A stretch of DNA of 64,000 nt from Sphaerisporangium rhizosphaerae (GTDB lineage: Bacteria; Actinomycetota; Actinomycetes; Streptosporangiales; Streptosporangiaceae), in the NCBI RefSeq assembly GCF_042665155.1, contig NZ_JBHTCG010000017.1, forward strand, positions 62,001-126,000, given 5' to 3'. The notes under the pieces were generated by a model. The model was not told the origin of the DNA. It made no database searches and worked only from the letters and a program-made list of their open reading frames with translations. Below, in pieces: positions 24,786-32,490 of the stretch. Position 1 is the stretch's first letter, and each line of letters opens with the position of its first letter. The translations under genes were made by a program, and so were the position numbers.

Positions 24786-25877
24786 TCAGCCGCCGCAGGC
24801 GGCGAAGACGAAGGTGTTCCTGACCCGGTAGGTGTCGCGGACCCGGACGGCGCCGGTCCCTGGGTCCACCTGGAGAATGTGCATCGTGCCGTTGCCGGCA
24901 TCGCCGGTGAGGACGTGCAGGGTGACCTGGCGGGCGCCGGTCCAGTCGACCATGTCCGGCGCCCCGCCCCCGGGGAGCTTCACCCGCACGCTGTTCACCA
25001 CGGCGTTGGAGCGCAGGTCGAACAGCTTCAGAGCCCGGGAGCCCTCCGAGTAGAAGGCGACCAGGTCGCCGTCCGCGTGCAGCGCCATCGGCACGTCCTG
25101 CGCCGCGATCTGCGGCGGCACCTGCCGCGTCGCCTCCGCGCCGCTCAGGTCATAGGTGATGATCTCCGTGGTGTTCTCGTCGGTCCGCCTCCTGGTGAGC
25201 ACCTGGTCCTCGTCGCCGCTGAACCCCAGCAGTTCGTCCCCCGCCGGCAGGGAGCCGAGCCGCCGGCCGGACGCCACGTCGTAGAGCCACAGGAACTTCT
25301 CGTTCGCGCCGTCGTGTACCGCCAGCGTGCTCCCGTCGAGCGACAGGGCCAGGTCGAGGCCCATCATGTTCGTCTTCGCGGGCAGCGCGGCCGCCGGCAT
25401 GACGCGGACCTTCCCGGTGAGCTCCCGTACCACCAGGCGGTCGTCGCGTTCGCGCACGTACGCGATGTGCCCGCCGTTCCCGCTGACCGCGATCGGGGCC
25501 GGCGAGTCCTTGTGCACCTTGCGATGCCCGTCGCGGGGGAACACCCGCGCGTCGGGCAGTTCCCTGACCTTGCCGCTGTGCAGCATGAGCCGCCAGGGCC
25601 CGCAGGGCCTGTCCTCCTTCTTGTTGTTCGTGCACGTCCTCAGCGCGGCATAGCGCACCGCGTCTCCGGTGTCTCCCGCGTGCTCGTGCCCGGACATCCC
25701 CCGTCCGGTCGTGCCCGTCCCGGCGGCGCTCCGGGGGCCGGCGGCGGCCATGGTGGTGGCCGCGCCGAGGCCCGCGGCGGTGGCCGGGCCGCCGTGGCCG
25801 GGCGCGGCGGCGGCCGACGCCGGTGCGGCGACCATGAGCCCCCCGAGGACCAGCGCGGCCAGTGTGCGTATTCTCAT
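24786..25877 (-). CDS. Secreted beta-propeller (WD40/TolB-like) protein
   Basis: A 363-residue exported protein. Residues 1-25 form a Sec signal peptide (MRIRTLAALVLGGLMVAAPASAAAA). A Gly/Ala/Thr/His-rich segment follows, then from ~75 repeated four-strand blades (DSPAPIAVSGNGGHIAYVRERDDRLVVREL, LALSLDGSTLAVHDGANEKFLWLYDVASG, LHADGDLVAFYSEGSRALKLFDLRS) typical of a propeller. One Cys pair near residues 82 and 92 may form a disulfide. No catalytic motif is seen. AGGGAG lies six bases before the ATG at 25877. Function is unknown. Confidence 0.8.
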   Translation of the reverse strand: MRIRTLAALVLGGLMVAAPASAAAAPGHGGPATAAGLGAATTMAAAGPRSAAGTGTTGRGMSGHEHAGDTGDAVRYAALRTCTNNKKEDRPCGPWRLMLHSGKVRELPDARVFPRDGHRKVHKDSPAPIAVSGNGGHIAYVRERDDRLVVRELTGKVRVMPAAALPAKTNMMGLDLALSLDGSTLAVHDGANEKFLWLYDVASGRRLGSLPAGDELLGFSGDEDQVLTRRRTDENTTEIITYDLSGAEATRQVPPQIAAQDVPMALHADGDLVAFYSEGSRALKLFDLRSNAVVNSVRVKLPGGGAPDMVDWTGARQVTLHVLTGDAGNGTMHILQVDPGTGAVRVRDTYRVRNTFVFAACGG

Positions 25878-25940
25878 GACTTCTCCCTTCGCACTGGTTA
25901 GAGCGCCGGCCGGGGAGGAAAGTTCGCGCAGGAAAAGGGT

Positions 25941-26405
25941 TCAGAGCGTCCGGGTCATGTAGACGCTGTTGGGGTCGTGCCCGTAGTCCGCGAACGGCTC
26001 GCAGTAGGCGAAGCCGAGCTTCTCGTACAGCCTCCTGGCGGGCAGGAAGAACTCCTGCGACCCGGTCTCCAGGCTCAGCCGGGTGAACCCCTCGCGCCTG
26101 GCCTCGCCGATGATGTGCTCCAGCAGCAGGGTGGCGACGCCGCTCCGCTTGCGCCGCGGCGCCGTGCGCATGGACTTCACCTCGGCGTGCTCGGCGTCCA
26201 GCCTCTTGATCGCGCCGCAGCCCACCAGGATGCCGCCGTCCATGACCGACCAGAAGGTGACGTCGGGCTTGCGGAGGGCGTCGAGGTCGAGGGCGTGCAC
26301 GCTCTCGGGAGGGGTGATGGACCGCATCTCCGCGAGGTGCGCCCGGAGGAACTCGGCGATCGGCGGACCGGAGAGGTCGTCGACCACGATCTCGATGCTG
26401 CTCAC
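25941..26405 (-). CDS. GNAT family N-acetyltransferase
   Basis: A 154-residue acyl-CoA N-acyltransferase. The acetyl-CoA loop is APRRKRSGVATLLLEHIIGEAR (Q/RxxGxA type), preceded by the strand GILVGCGAIKRLDAEHAEVKSM and followed by FTRLSLETGSQEFFLPARRLYEKLGFAYCEPFADY. The set closely resembles small-molecule or amino-acid acetyltransferases of the PhnO/Eis-independent kind. The GTG at 26405 has GGAG six bases upstream; the longer open frame above it is out of context. The acceptor is unknown. Confidence 0.87.
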   Translation of the reverse strand: MSSIEIVVDDLSGPPIAEFLRAHLAEMRSITPPESVHALDLDALRKPDVTFWSVMDGGILVGCGAIKRLDAEHAEVKSMRTAPRRKRSGVATLLLEHIIGEARREGFTRLSLETGSQEFFLPARRLYEKLGFAYCEPFADYGHDPNSVYMTRTL

Positions 26406-26476
26406 TCTGTCTCCGGGGGCTCGGCTTCGGCGGGTGCGTTCCCAGCGTAGGCGGCTTCGGGCGAGGTCTCCCGTCG

Positions 26477-27559
26477 TCAGCAGCGGTCCTTGGAGGGGCG
26501 GGGATGGGGCACGCCGAGCCGCGAGCGCAGCGTGCGCACCCCCGCCTGCAGCACCGGAGGAAGGGACAGCAGCATGGCCAGGGCGTCGCCGAGGCCGGTC
26601 GCCGCCGTCTTGACGACCACCCACCCCACCGGCGGCGCGAGCAGCGTCCACGCGCGGACGTCGCTCGCGATGGCCCAGCGGACGACGCGGGCGCCGCGTT
26701 CCAGCAGCCGCCGGACCGGGACGGGCGTCGTCCGCCGGAGCGCGAGCGCCATCCGCGGCATGCCCGCGAGAAGCTGCGCGGTGAAACGGGCACGGGCCCG
26801 CCCGCCGGGCAGCGCGTGCAGCTCGCCGCGCCACTCCACCAGCCAGCGGGCACGGGCCGAAGCGGGAAGCAGGGCCGCGCCCAGCGAGATCGCCCCGAAG
26901 GACATGCGCATCCCGCTCTGGTCGTCCGCGGAAGGTCGCGCCCCCGGGACGGCCTCGCCGTGGCCGGTCTGGGCGGTCTGGGCGGCGATCGTGGCGGTCG
27001 CCAGCTCCTCGATCTCTCTTTCGATGTCCGCCATGCCCAGCCGCCGGGCGACGGGCACGAACACCTCCAGGGACTGCCGCGACTTCAGGCGCTGCTTGGC
27101 GGGGCTGAGGAACCGCAGCGTCCGCAGGTTGTGCAGCCGGTCGGCGAGCTTGAGCATGAGCACGCGCGTGTCGGTGGAGGTCGGCCAGCCGTCAGGCGGT
27201 CCCGCGGGGTCCTCCAGGCGCCGCAGGACCGCGAGCAGGCCGGTGACGCCGGCGCCGAACTCCCCGGCAAGCTCGGCCTCGGAGCAGCCGGTGTCCTCCA
27301 GCACGTCGTGCAGCAACGCCGCGCACACCACCTCGTGATCCATGCCCGCCTCGGCGAGGATGACGGCGACCGCCACAGGATGGGTGATGTAGGGGTCGCC
27401 GCTGCGGCGTCTCTGATCACGATGCCAGTACGCGGCCACCGCGTACGCGCGCTCGACCAGCTCGGCGTGTTCGCCGGTGGGAGCCTCGCGGAACGCGCGC
27501 AGCACCGCGCCGGCGCCGCGGGCGCCTTCGGCGGGCGCGCGCCGGGTCACGACGCCCAT
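26477..27559 (-). CDS. RelA/SpoT-type HD hydrolase domain fused to a PadR-associated membrane domain
   Basis: A 360-residue two-part protein. Residues ~20-165 form an HD domain of the ppGpp-hydrolase/MESH1 type: AYAVAAYWHRDQRRRSGDPYITHP (His46, His60), ALLHDVLEDT (His84-Asp85, Glu88-Asp89) and KLADRLHNLRTL. No synthetase domain is present. Residues ~185-360 carry the LLPASARARWLVEWRGELHALPGG segment and hydrophobic helices that normally form a separate small membrane protein encoded next to PadR regulators. The start overlaps the end of the PadR gene by 13 bases. It is probably a membrane-associated nucleotide hydrolase controlled by PadR; substrate unproven. Confidence 0.8.
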   Translation of the reverse strand: MGVVTRRAPAEGARGAGAVLRAFREAPTGEHAELVERAYAVAAYWHRDQRRRSGDPYITHPVAVAVILAEAGMDHEVVCAALLHDVLEDTGCSEAELAGEFGAGVTGLLAVLRRLEDPAGPPDGWPTSTDTRVLMLKLADRLHNLRTLRFLSPAKQRLKSRQSLEVFVPVARRLGMADIEREIEELATATIAAQTAQTGHGEAVPGARPSADDQSGMRMSFGAISLGAALLPASARARWLVEWRGELHALPGGRARARFTAQLLAGMPRMALALRRTTPVPVRRLLERGARVVRWAIASDVRAWTLLAPPVGWVVVKTAATGLGDALAMLLSLPPVLQAGVRTLRSRLGVPHPRPSKDRC

Positions 27560-27876
27560 CCCGTCGTCCCGGGGCCGGCGAGCCAGGCCGGGACGGGCTG
27601 CCGACGGGAGCGGTAGGCCCGTGCGATGGCGTCGCGGCCGAGGGCCGCGCCGTCCGCCGTGATCGTGTAGTAGCGGCGCCGCGGACGGCCCTCGCTGACA
27701 TGCGCGGCGGGATCCTCCCACCGGCTCTCCACCCAGCCGATCTGCTCCAGCCGGGCCAGTATGGGGTAGACCGTGCCGCTCGGCAGGCCGGTCGCCTCGC
27801 ACACCTCCAGCCCGTAGCGCTGTGTGCCGGGCTCGTCGAGAAGCGCCCGGAGCACCCCCTGCACCTGCGTCGTCAT
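27547..27876 (-). CDS. PadR family transcriptional regulator
   Basis: A 109-residue winged-helix repressor: TTQVQGVLRALLDEPGTQRYGLEVCEATGLPSGTVYPILARLEQIGWVESRWED followed by GRPRRRYYTITADGAAL, the diagnostic PadR wing. The ATG at 27876 has AGGTGG seven bases upstream; the in-frame ATG at 27894 would overlap that site. Immediately upstream is a CTCTAC/GTAGAG dyad, its likely autoregulatory operator. It is coupled to the HD-membrane fusion gene, which it probably represses. Confidence 0.9.
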   Translation of the reverse strand: MTTQVQGVLRALLDEPGTQRYGLEVCEATGLPSGTVYPILARLEQIGWVESRWEDPAAHVSEGRPRRRYYTITADGAALGRDAIARAYRSRRQPVPAWLAGPGTTGWAS

Positions 27877-27901
27877 CCGGGGACCACCTGGCATACTGGA
27901 A

Positions 27902-27917
27902 CTCTACATAGGTAGAG
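27902..27917. promoter_or_regulatory. Dyad, probable PadR operator
   Basis: CTCTAC (27902-27907) and GTAGAG (27912-27917) are a perfect 6-base inverted pair with a 4-base spacer, 25 to 40 bases upstream of the PadR start. PadR regulators commonly bind dyads of this size in their own promoters. Confidence 0.55.
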
Positions 27918-28039
27918 ATAGCCCGCCAGATCTCCCGGCGGCGACAGTGTGCTCACCTGGGCGACGCCCCTCCGGGCGTCCGGGTCTCCCGTCGCGGCGG
28001 CGTCTCGCCGTTCGTCGAGCGAGGCCGAAGGAGGCGCAG

Positions 28040-28714
28040 GTGTCCGGAGCTGTGATCATCGGAGTCGGCCCCGGCATCGGGCAGGCGGTCGCGCGCCGGT
28101 TCGCGCGCGAGGGGCTGCCCATCGCCGTCATCGCGCGAGGGGAGGCGACGGTGCGGGAGGCGGTCGACTCTCTGGCGTTCAGCGGGGTGCCGGTCGAGGG
28201 CCTGGTGGCCGACGCCACCGACGAGGACGCATTGCGGGACGCCCTCGACGCGGCGGCCGACCGGCTCGGCCCGCCCGACGTCGTGGTCTACAACGCGGCT
28301 CTGGTCAGGGCCGACCGGCTGGGAGAGCTGACGGCGAAGACCCTCCTGGACACCTGGGCGGTCAACGTGGCCGGAGCGTTCACCGCCGCCATGCACGTCC
28401 TGCCCGCGATGGCCGAGCGCGGCGCCGGCACGTTCGTCATCACCGGGGGGATGCCCGAGCCGGAGCGGCGGTACGCCAGCCTCTCGCTCGGCAAGACCGG
28501 TGTGCGCACGCTGATCGCGCTGCTGGACCAGGAGTACGGGTCCTCCGGCGTGCACGTGGCCGGCGTCACCGTGGGCGGGGTCGTCGGGCCGGGCACCGCC
28601 TTCGACCCCGACGAGATCGCCGAGCACTACTGGCGGCTGCACACCCAGCCACGCGACCGGTGGGAGCGGGAGGTGCTGTACAGCGGTCGCGAACCGGCCG
28701 CGAGCGAGGACTGA
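28040..28714 (+). CDS. Short-chain dehydrogenase/reductase-like protein, divergent active site
   Basis: A 224-residue Rossmann-fold protein. The cofactor loop is VIIGVGPGIGQAVARRFAREG and the NAA-type motif is VVYNAALVRADR. The position of the catalytic YxxxK is RYASLSLGKTGVRTL, where the residue four before Lys is Leu, so the usual catalytic Tyr is not in place. This variant occurs in a subgroup of actinomycete SDR-like proteins. The GTG at 28040 follows GGAGG by six bases; the longer frame from 27824 would cover the PadR operator. Substrate unknown. Confidence 0.85.
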   Translation: MSGAVIIGVGPGIGQAVARRFAREGLPIAVIARGEATVREAVDSLAFSGVPVEGLVADATDEDALRDALDAAADRLGPPDVVVYNAALVRADRLGELTAKTLLDTWAVNVAGAFTAAMHVLPAMAERGAGTFVITGGMPEPERRYASLSLGKTGVRTLIALLDQEYGSSGVHVAGVTVGGVVGPGTAFDPDEIAEHYWRLHTQPRDRWEREVLYSGREPAASED

Positions 28715-28728
28715 GGCCCCACGGTGGT

Positions 28729-28759
28729 GTGGCGCGGCGGCCGGGGGCCGCCGCGCCAC
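28729..28759. terminator. Bidirectional terminator hairpin
   Basis: GTGGCGCGGCGGCC (28729-28742) pairs perfectly with GGCCGCCGCGCCAC (28746-28759) across a GGG loop, between the convergent SDR (+) and xylanase (-) genes. Confidence 0.85.
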
Positions 28760-28788
28760 GCGGTGCGTCGTTCGGGTTCCTACGCCGG

Positions 28789-29802
28789 TCAGCCTGCGCT
28801 GCAGGAGACCGAGGGCCAGTTGTAGTTGCCGTTGTGCTGGATGGTGACGCCGAAGTTGTTGCCGCTGCCGTTGGGCTTGGCGGTCAGCACCTGGGCGCTG
28901 GGGTAGCTCGCGCTGATGTTCCAGGTGGAGAGGATCTTGGCGGGCGAGGGCACGTTCATCGTGACGGTCCAGTTGCTGGAGCCGGAGACCGCGACGTTGA
29001 GGTTGTAGCGGTCGCTCCACGACTGGCCGGCCGACAGGGTCGCGGTGCAACCGCTGCCGCCGCCACCGCCGCCACCGCCACCGCCACCGCCACCGCCACC
29101 ACCGCCGCCGGAGCCGCCCAGGGTGATGTTGGAGTTGCCGCTGCTCTGGTAGCCCTCGGTGGCCAGGATCATGTAGTCGTGGGAGCCGAGGTTCATGCCG
29201 TAGCGGGCCCAGGCGTCGAAGTGGTTGCCGGTGGTGATGGTGCCGCCGGTCTTCTTGGACTGGCGGACGCTCCAGTACTGGTTGAAGGTGCTGCTGTTGC
29301 CCTCGATGGAGGGGGCGTTGTACCGGGTGGTCATGTAGATGTCATAGGTGCCGCCGTCGCTGGTGACGGTGCCCTTGTAGGTCCCGGTGGGCCGGTAGGT
29401 GCCCCAGTTGTCCAGGATGTAGTACTCCACCAGCGGGTTCCTGGTCCAGCCGTACAGCGCCAGGTAGGCGTTGCCGGAGGGGTTGAAGCTGCCGGAGTAG
29501 TTCACCGACATGCGGCCGCCGTTCCTCCAGCCCTTGCCGGCGACGAAGTTGCCGACGTTGCTCCAGGAGGTGCTGTAGTTCCCGCCGCCGCCCAGGGTCA
29601 TGGACGACGATCCACCGCCGTCACTCCAGAAGGAGTAGAAGTAACCGCCGTCGGTGCCGGTCTGGTTGCTGGTGATGGCCGCGTGGGCGGTGCCGGGGAG
29701 CATCGTGATGATCGCGACCAGGGCTATGACCCAGGCGCGGCCGATGAGCGCCCAAGGACGGCCAGGTCTGCGGATCTTCGGAAGGATGGGGACGTCGTTC
29801 AT
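28789..29802 (-). CDS. Secreted GH11 endo-1,4-beta-xylanase with C-terminal CBM2
   Basis: Extracellular xylanase of 337 residues. A signal peptide with a long basic n-region ends at AHA (~41). The GH11 jelly-roll spans ~43-228; the nucleophile is Glu126 (PLVEYYILDNWGTY) and the acid/base Glu216 (ILATEGYQSSGNS). A pure glycine linker (about 230-249) follows, then an ~86-residue CBM2-type module beginning GCTATLSAG with the paired terminal Cys residues (Cys252 and the one near the C-terminus). The overall plan matches Thermobifida-type Xyl11A. The upstream 586-base region contains GAAA/TTTC palindromes. The module should bind cellulose or xylan. Confidence 0.95.
   Translation of the reverse strand: MNDVPILPKIRRPGRPWALIGRAWVIALVAIITMLPGTAHAAITSNQTGTDGGYFYSFWSDGGGSSSMTLGGGGNYSTSWSNVGNFVAGKGWRNGGRMSVNYSGSFNPSGNAYLALYGWTRNPLVEYYILDNWGTYRPTGTYKGTVTSDGGTYDIYMTTRYNAPSIEGNSSTFNQYWSVRQSKKTGGTITTGNHFDAWARYGMNLGSHDYMILATEGYQSSGNSNITLGGSGGGGGGGGGGGGGGGGGGSGCTATLSAGQSWSDRYNLNVAVSGSSNWTVTMNVPSPAKILSTWNISASYPSAQVLTAKPNGSGNNFGVTIQHNGNYNWPSVSCSAG
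29062..29112. repeat. GCC/ACC triplet tract encoding the poly-Gly linker
   Basis: Tandem CCACCG-type hexamers encode the xylanase linker of about 20 consecutive glycines. All indels by three bases keep the frame, so linker length is likely variable between strains and prone to assembly error. Confidence 0.85.
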
Positions 29803-30388
29803 GTGCGCGCTTCCTCCTCGTGAAAGCTGGCGGTGCCAGGCGGCGTGGCACGATCCGGCGGGGCGCTTGCCGGTGACCGGGTGAGGGCCACGGCACGCCG
29901 GCGTCGTGCGACGCGGCGGAGGTGTCCGGCCGTCTTCCGGTGGACGGCCGGAGGACCAGGTCGCGGCTGGTGACCTGGATCGACAGCTTCATGCCTGCCG
30001 ATGGCCGCCAGTGTTCGCCCGGTTTCCTGAAAGTGTCAATCAGATGCCGAAAGATTGCGACTGCCTCACCTTTACGGATGACGCGTTCAAACTGCTCACG
30101 GGCGGCGCACGGCGGGTTTCCGTGGATGAGGCGTGATGAAAGTTTCGGCTATCCGCCGAAATATACGGAAGCGCAGGCGGCCGAACCGGTGACGTCGGCC
30201 GCGCTCCTCGGCGCCGACCAGGTTCGGCGGGCTGAAATTTCCATCCGCGACCTGTGACTTCGCGGACCCGCCTGGCCGCGGTGTCGACATGCTGCGACAC
30301 GCGGTCCTACCGTCGGCGTAGCGCGTCGATCGGTATTGGCGGGGCCGGCAGGCCACCGCCCCCACCTCCTGGCCGCCAGGGAGTCACC
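29803..30388. promoter_or_regulatory. Divergent regulatory region with GAAA/TTTC palindromes
   Basis: 586 bases between the divergent xylanase and CBM2-protein genes, without a supported gene and more AT-rich than average in 30000-30250. It contains GAAAGTTTC (30138-30146), GAAATTTC (30234-30241) and the imperfect GAAAGTGTC (30029-30037). GAAAnTTTC-type palindromes occur upstream of actinomycete xylanase genes as repressor sites, so this is a likely control region for xylan utilisation. Confidence 0.5.
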
Positions 30389-31420
30389 ATGCAACGGCGA
30401 GTCATCTCCATCGTTCTCGCGGCGCTCACCGCACTGGCCGGGCTCGGGGTGACCGCGCCCGCGTTCTCGGCGACGGCTCGCGTGCGGGTCACGGCGCTCG
30501 CCGACACCACCCCGCCGACGGTTCCGGCCGGGCTGAGCACCACGGTCAGATGCAATCCGCTGTCGGTGACGCTGACCTGGACCGCCTCCACCGACAACGT
30601 GGGGGTCACCGGCTACGACGTGTACGGCGCGCCCTACAGCGGTGGCACGTTCGTCCCGGTCGGGACGACCACGGCGACCTCGTTCACCCAGCCCATCAAC
30701 GGGCTGTACCAGTACGAGGTGCGGGCACGCGACGCGGCCGGCAACACCTCCGCCTTCACCGAGCCGGTGCGGGTCGTGCCGCCCCCCTGCCCGACGATGC
30801 CGCCGGACCCGCAGCCGCCCACGACGCCGGGTACGCCGACCGCGACCGTCACCTGCGGCTCGGTGACGCTGACCTGGACCGCCTCGACGGACAACGTGGG
30901 CGTCATCGGATACGAGATCTGGCGTGCGCCCGGCGCCACCGGCGGCACGTTCGCCCTGGTCGGCACCACGACGACCACGTCGTTCACCCAGTCCGGTGTG
31001 GGGGTCTACCGTTTCCAGGTGCGGGCGCGTGACGCGACGGGCAACTACTCCGCCTTCACCTCACCGGTCACCGTCTACGTCCCGGCCTGCCCGACCAGGG
31101 GCTGTACGGCCGTGTACAGCCCGGCCGGTGACTGGCCCGGCGCGTTCCAGGGGAAAGTGGTCGTGACCAACACCGGCACCACCGCGACCACCGGCTGGAC
31201 GGTCACCCTCACCTTCTCCGGCGGCCAGCAGATCACGCGGACCTGGAATGCCGCCATGAGCAACACCGCCAACCCGTACACGATCACGAATTTGAGCTTC
31301 AACGGAGCGCTGCCCCCCAACGGCTCCACCACGTTCGGCTTCCAGGCGACCACCACCAGCGGCGCCGACAACACCCCCACGACCAGCTGCATCCGAACAC
31401 CGTCCGGCACGATCGGGTGA
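30389..31420 (+). CDS. Secreted FnIII-FnIII-CBM2 carbohydrate-binding protein
   Basis: A 343-residue exported protein without a catalytic domain. A signal peptide ends near AFSA (28). Two fibronectin type III modules follow (about 42-128 and 147-235), each with SVTLTWTASTDNVGVxGY and the YxxxVRARDAxGNxSAFT ending. A CBM2 module fills ~240-340 (GCTAVYSPAGDWPGAFQGKVVVTNTG, GWTVTLTFSGGQ, terminal Cys). CAGGGAG lies before the ATG at 30389. It probably binds cellulose or chitin outside the cell and helps secreted enzymes or cell adhesion. It is divergent from the xylanase and may share its regulation. Confidence 0.9.
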   Translation: MQRRVISIVLAALTALAGLGVTAPAFSATARVRVTALADTTPPTVPAGLSTTVRCNPLSVTLTWTASTDNVGVTGYDVYGAPYSGGTFVPVGTTTATSFTQPINGLYQYEVRARDAAGNTSAFTEPVRVVPPPCPTMPPDPQPPTTPGTPTATVTCGSVTLTWTASTDNVGVIGYEIWRAPGATGGTFALVGTTTTTSFTQSGVGVYRFQVRARDATGNYSAFTSPVTVYVPACPTRGCTAVYSPAGDWPGAFQGKVVVTNTGTTATTGWTVTLTFSGGQQITRTWNAAMSNTANPYTITNLSFNGALPPNGSTTFGFQATTTSGADNTPTTSCIRTPSGTIG

Positions 31421-31466
31421 TGGAGGGAACCGTCGAGGGACACCTACATGGAGGAGCTGATCTCCC

Positions 31467-32456
31467 TCACGGTGCCTCGCCCAGATCGTGGCCGTCGTTG
31501 AGCCAGCGCAGGTGGCCGCCGTGGATGGCGGAGAACGCGACGGGGCGCCCGTCGAGCGCGACGGTGTAGGTGAGGGTGTCCGCCGGGGGCCGCCGCCCGA
31601 GGCGAGCGGCGACGTCCGGCAGGATCTCGGCATCTTCCTGGGAGATCCAGTGCCCGTCGAGCCGCCGCACCCGGTCCACGAACGTTGCCCGGCCGGCTTC
31701 GGGCACGTAGTAGAGCACCGCGGTGTGGAAGACGACGAGCGTGGCCGACGGGGGCGCCTGGGCCGCCACCTCGCCGAGGCGCGCGTTGAGATCTCCCCGC
31801 ACCACGCGGGGAGGGTCCTGCCGGGCCAGCTCGATCGCGGCGTCCAGGCGCCGCAACCGTTCGTGGTGTTCGGGCCAGACCAGCGTCCGCAGCCATCGGA
31901 CGTCGTCGGGGTCGGTGACGTCGAGCGGGTTCAGGTCGATGCCGGCCCGCCACGCGACGGTGACCGCTCCCGGTCCGGGCAGGGGCGGCTCGCCCTCGAC
32001 CTGGCACCGCACCCGCAACGGGCTGTCCACCGCGCCGGCCAGGGTGCCGTCGTAGTCGTACCCGTAGCGGTCGGGGAGCAGGCACAGCCCGGCCGACGCC
32101 CCGGCCTCCAGCAGCGCCAGCGGCTGCGGCAGTGAGGCGAGCAGGGGGTACAGCGCGGCGCACCGCGCCGGCTCGTTGGTCTGCGTGCGCCGGGACAGCA
32201 TCGTGGCCACGACCGCGTCCCGGTGGTCAAGGACGGCCTCGCGGAACGCCCGGTAGCCGTCCGGAGTCCCGCTGACATGCCGGGCGGCGGCGAACAGCAG
32301 GTTCGGCTGCCGCTTGGCCGCCGGAAGGCCGGACAGCAGGCCGAGCAGGTCACGGTCGTCCGCCACCCCGAGGGCGAGTTCCTCGTAGAGCGGCGAGCTG
32401 CCCCGCGCCTCCATGGACGCGAACCGCCGGTACAGCTCCGCGGTCGCCGGTGCCAT
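31467..32456 (-). CDS. DUF2332 family protein
   Basis: A 329-residue protein of the DUF2332 family, which has a methyltransferase-like Rossmann core. Conserved segments are ELYRRFASMEARGSSPLYEELALGVADD, PNLLFAAARHV, ALLEAGASAGLCLLPDRYGY (a SAM-type Gly-rich loop), GIDLNPLDVTDPDDVRWLRTLVWPEH, VVFHTAVLYYVP and DGHWISQEDAEI. It is cytoplasmic and complete. The biochemical role is not known for the family. It is divergent from the LLM oxidoreductase gene, with 34 bases between the starts, so the two share a promoter region. Confidence 0.9.
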   Translation of the reverse strand: MAPATAELYRRFASMEARGSSPLYEELALGVADDRDLLGLLSGLPAAKRQPNLLFAAARHVSGTPDGYRAFREAVLDHRDAVVATMLSRRTQTNEPARCAALYPLLASLPQPLALLEAGASAGLCLLPDRYGYDYDGTLAGAVDSPLRVRCQVEGEPPLPGPGAVTVAWRAGIDLNPLDVTDPDDVRWLRTLVWPEHHERLRRLDAAIELARQDPPRVVRGDLNARLGEVAAQAPPSATLVVFHTAVLYYVPEAGRATFVDRVRRLDGHWISQEDAEILPDVAARLGRRPPADTLTYTVALDGRPVAFSAIHGGHLRWLNDGHDLGEAP

Positions 32457-32490
32457 GACCGAACCCTAACCCGGTGGGAAAGTGGGGGGC

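Noticed and set aside
28800..29110. CRISPR-like repeats
   Set aside because: The short repeats are GCC/ACC triplets in the glycine linker with no spacers. No CRISPR array or cas gene is present in the window.
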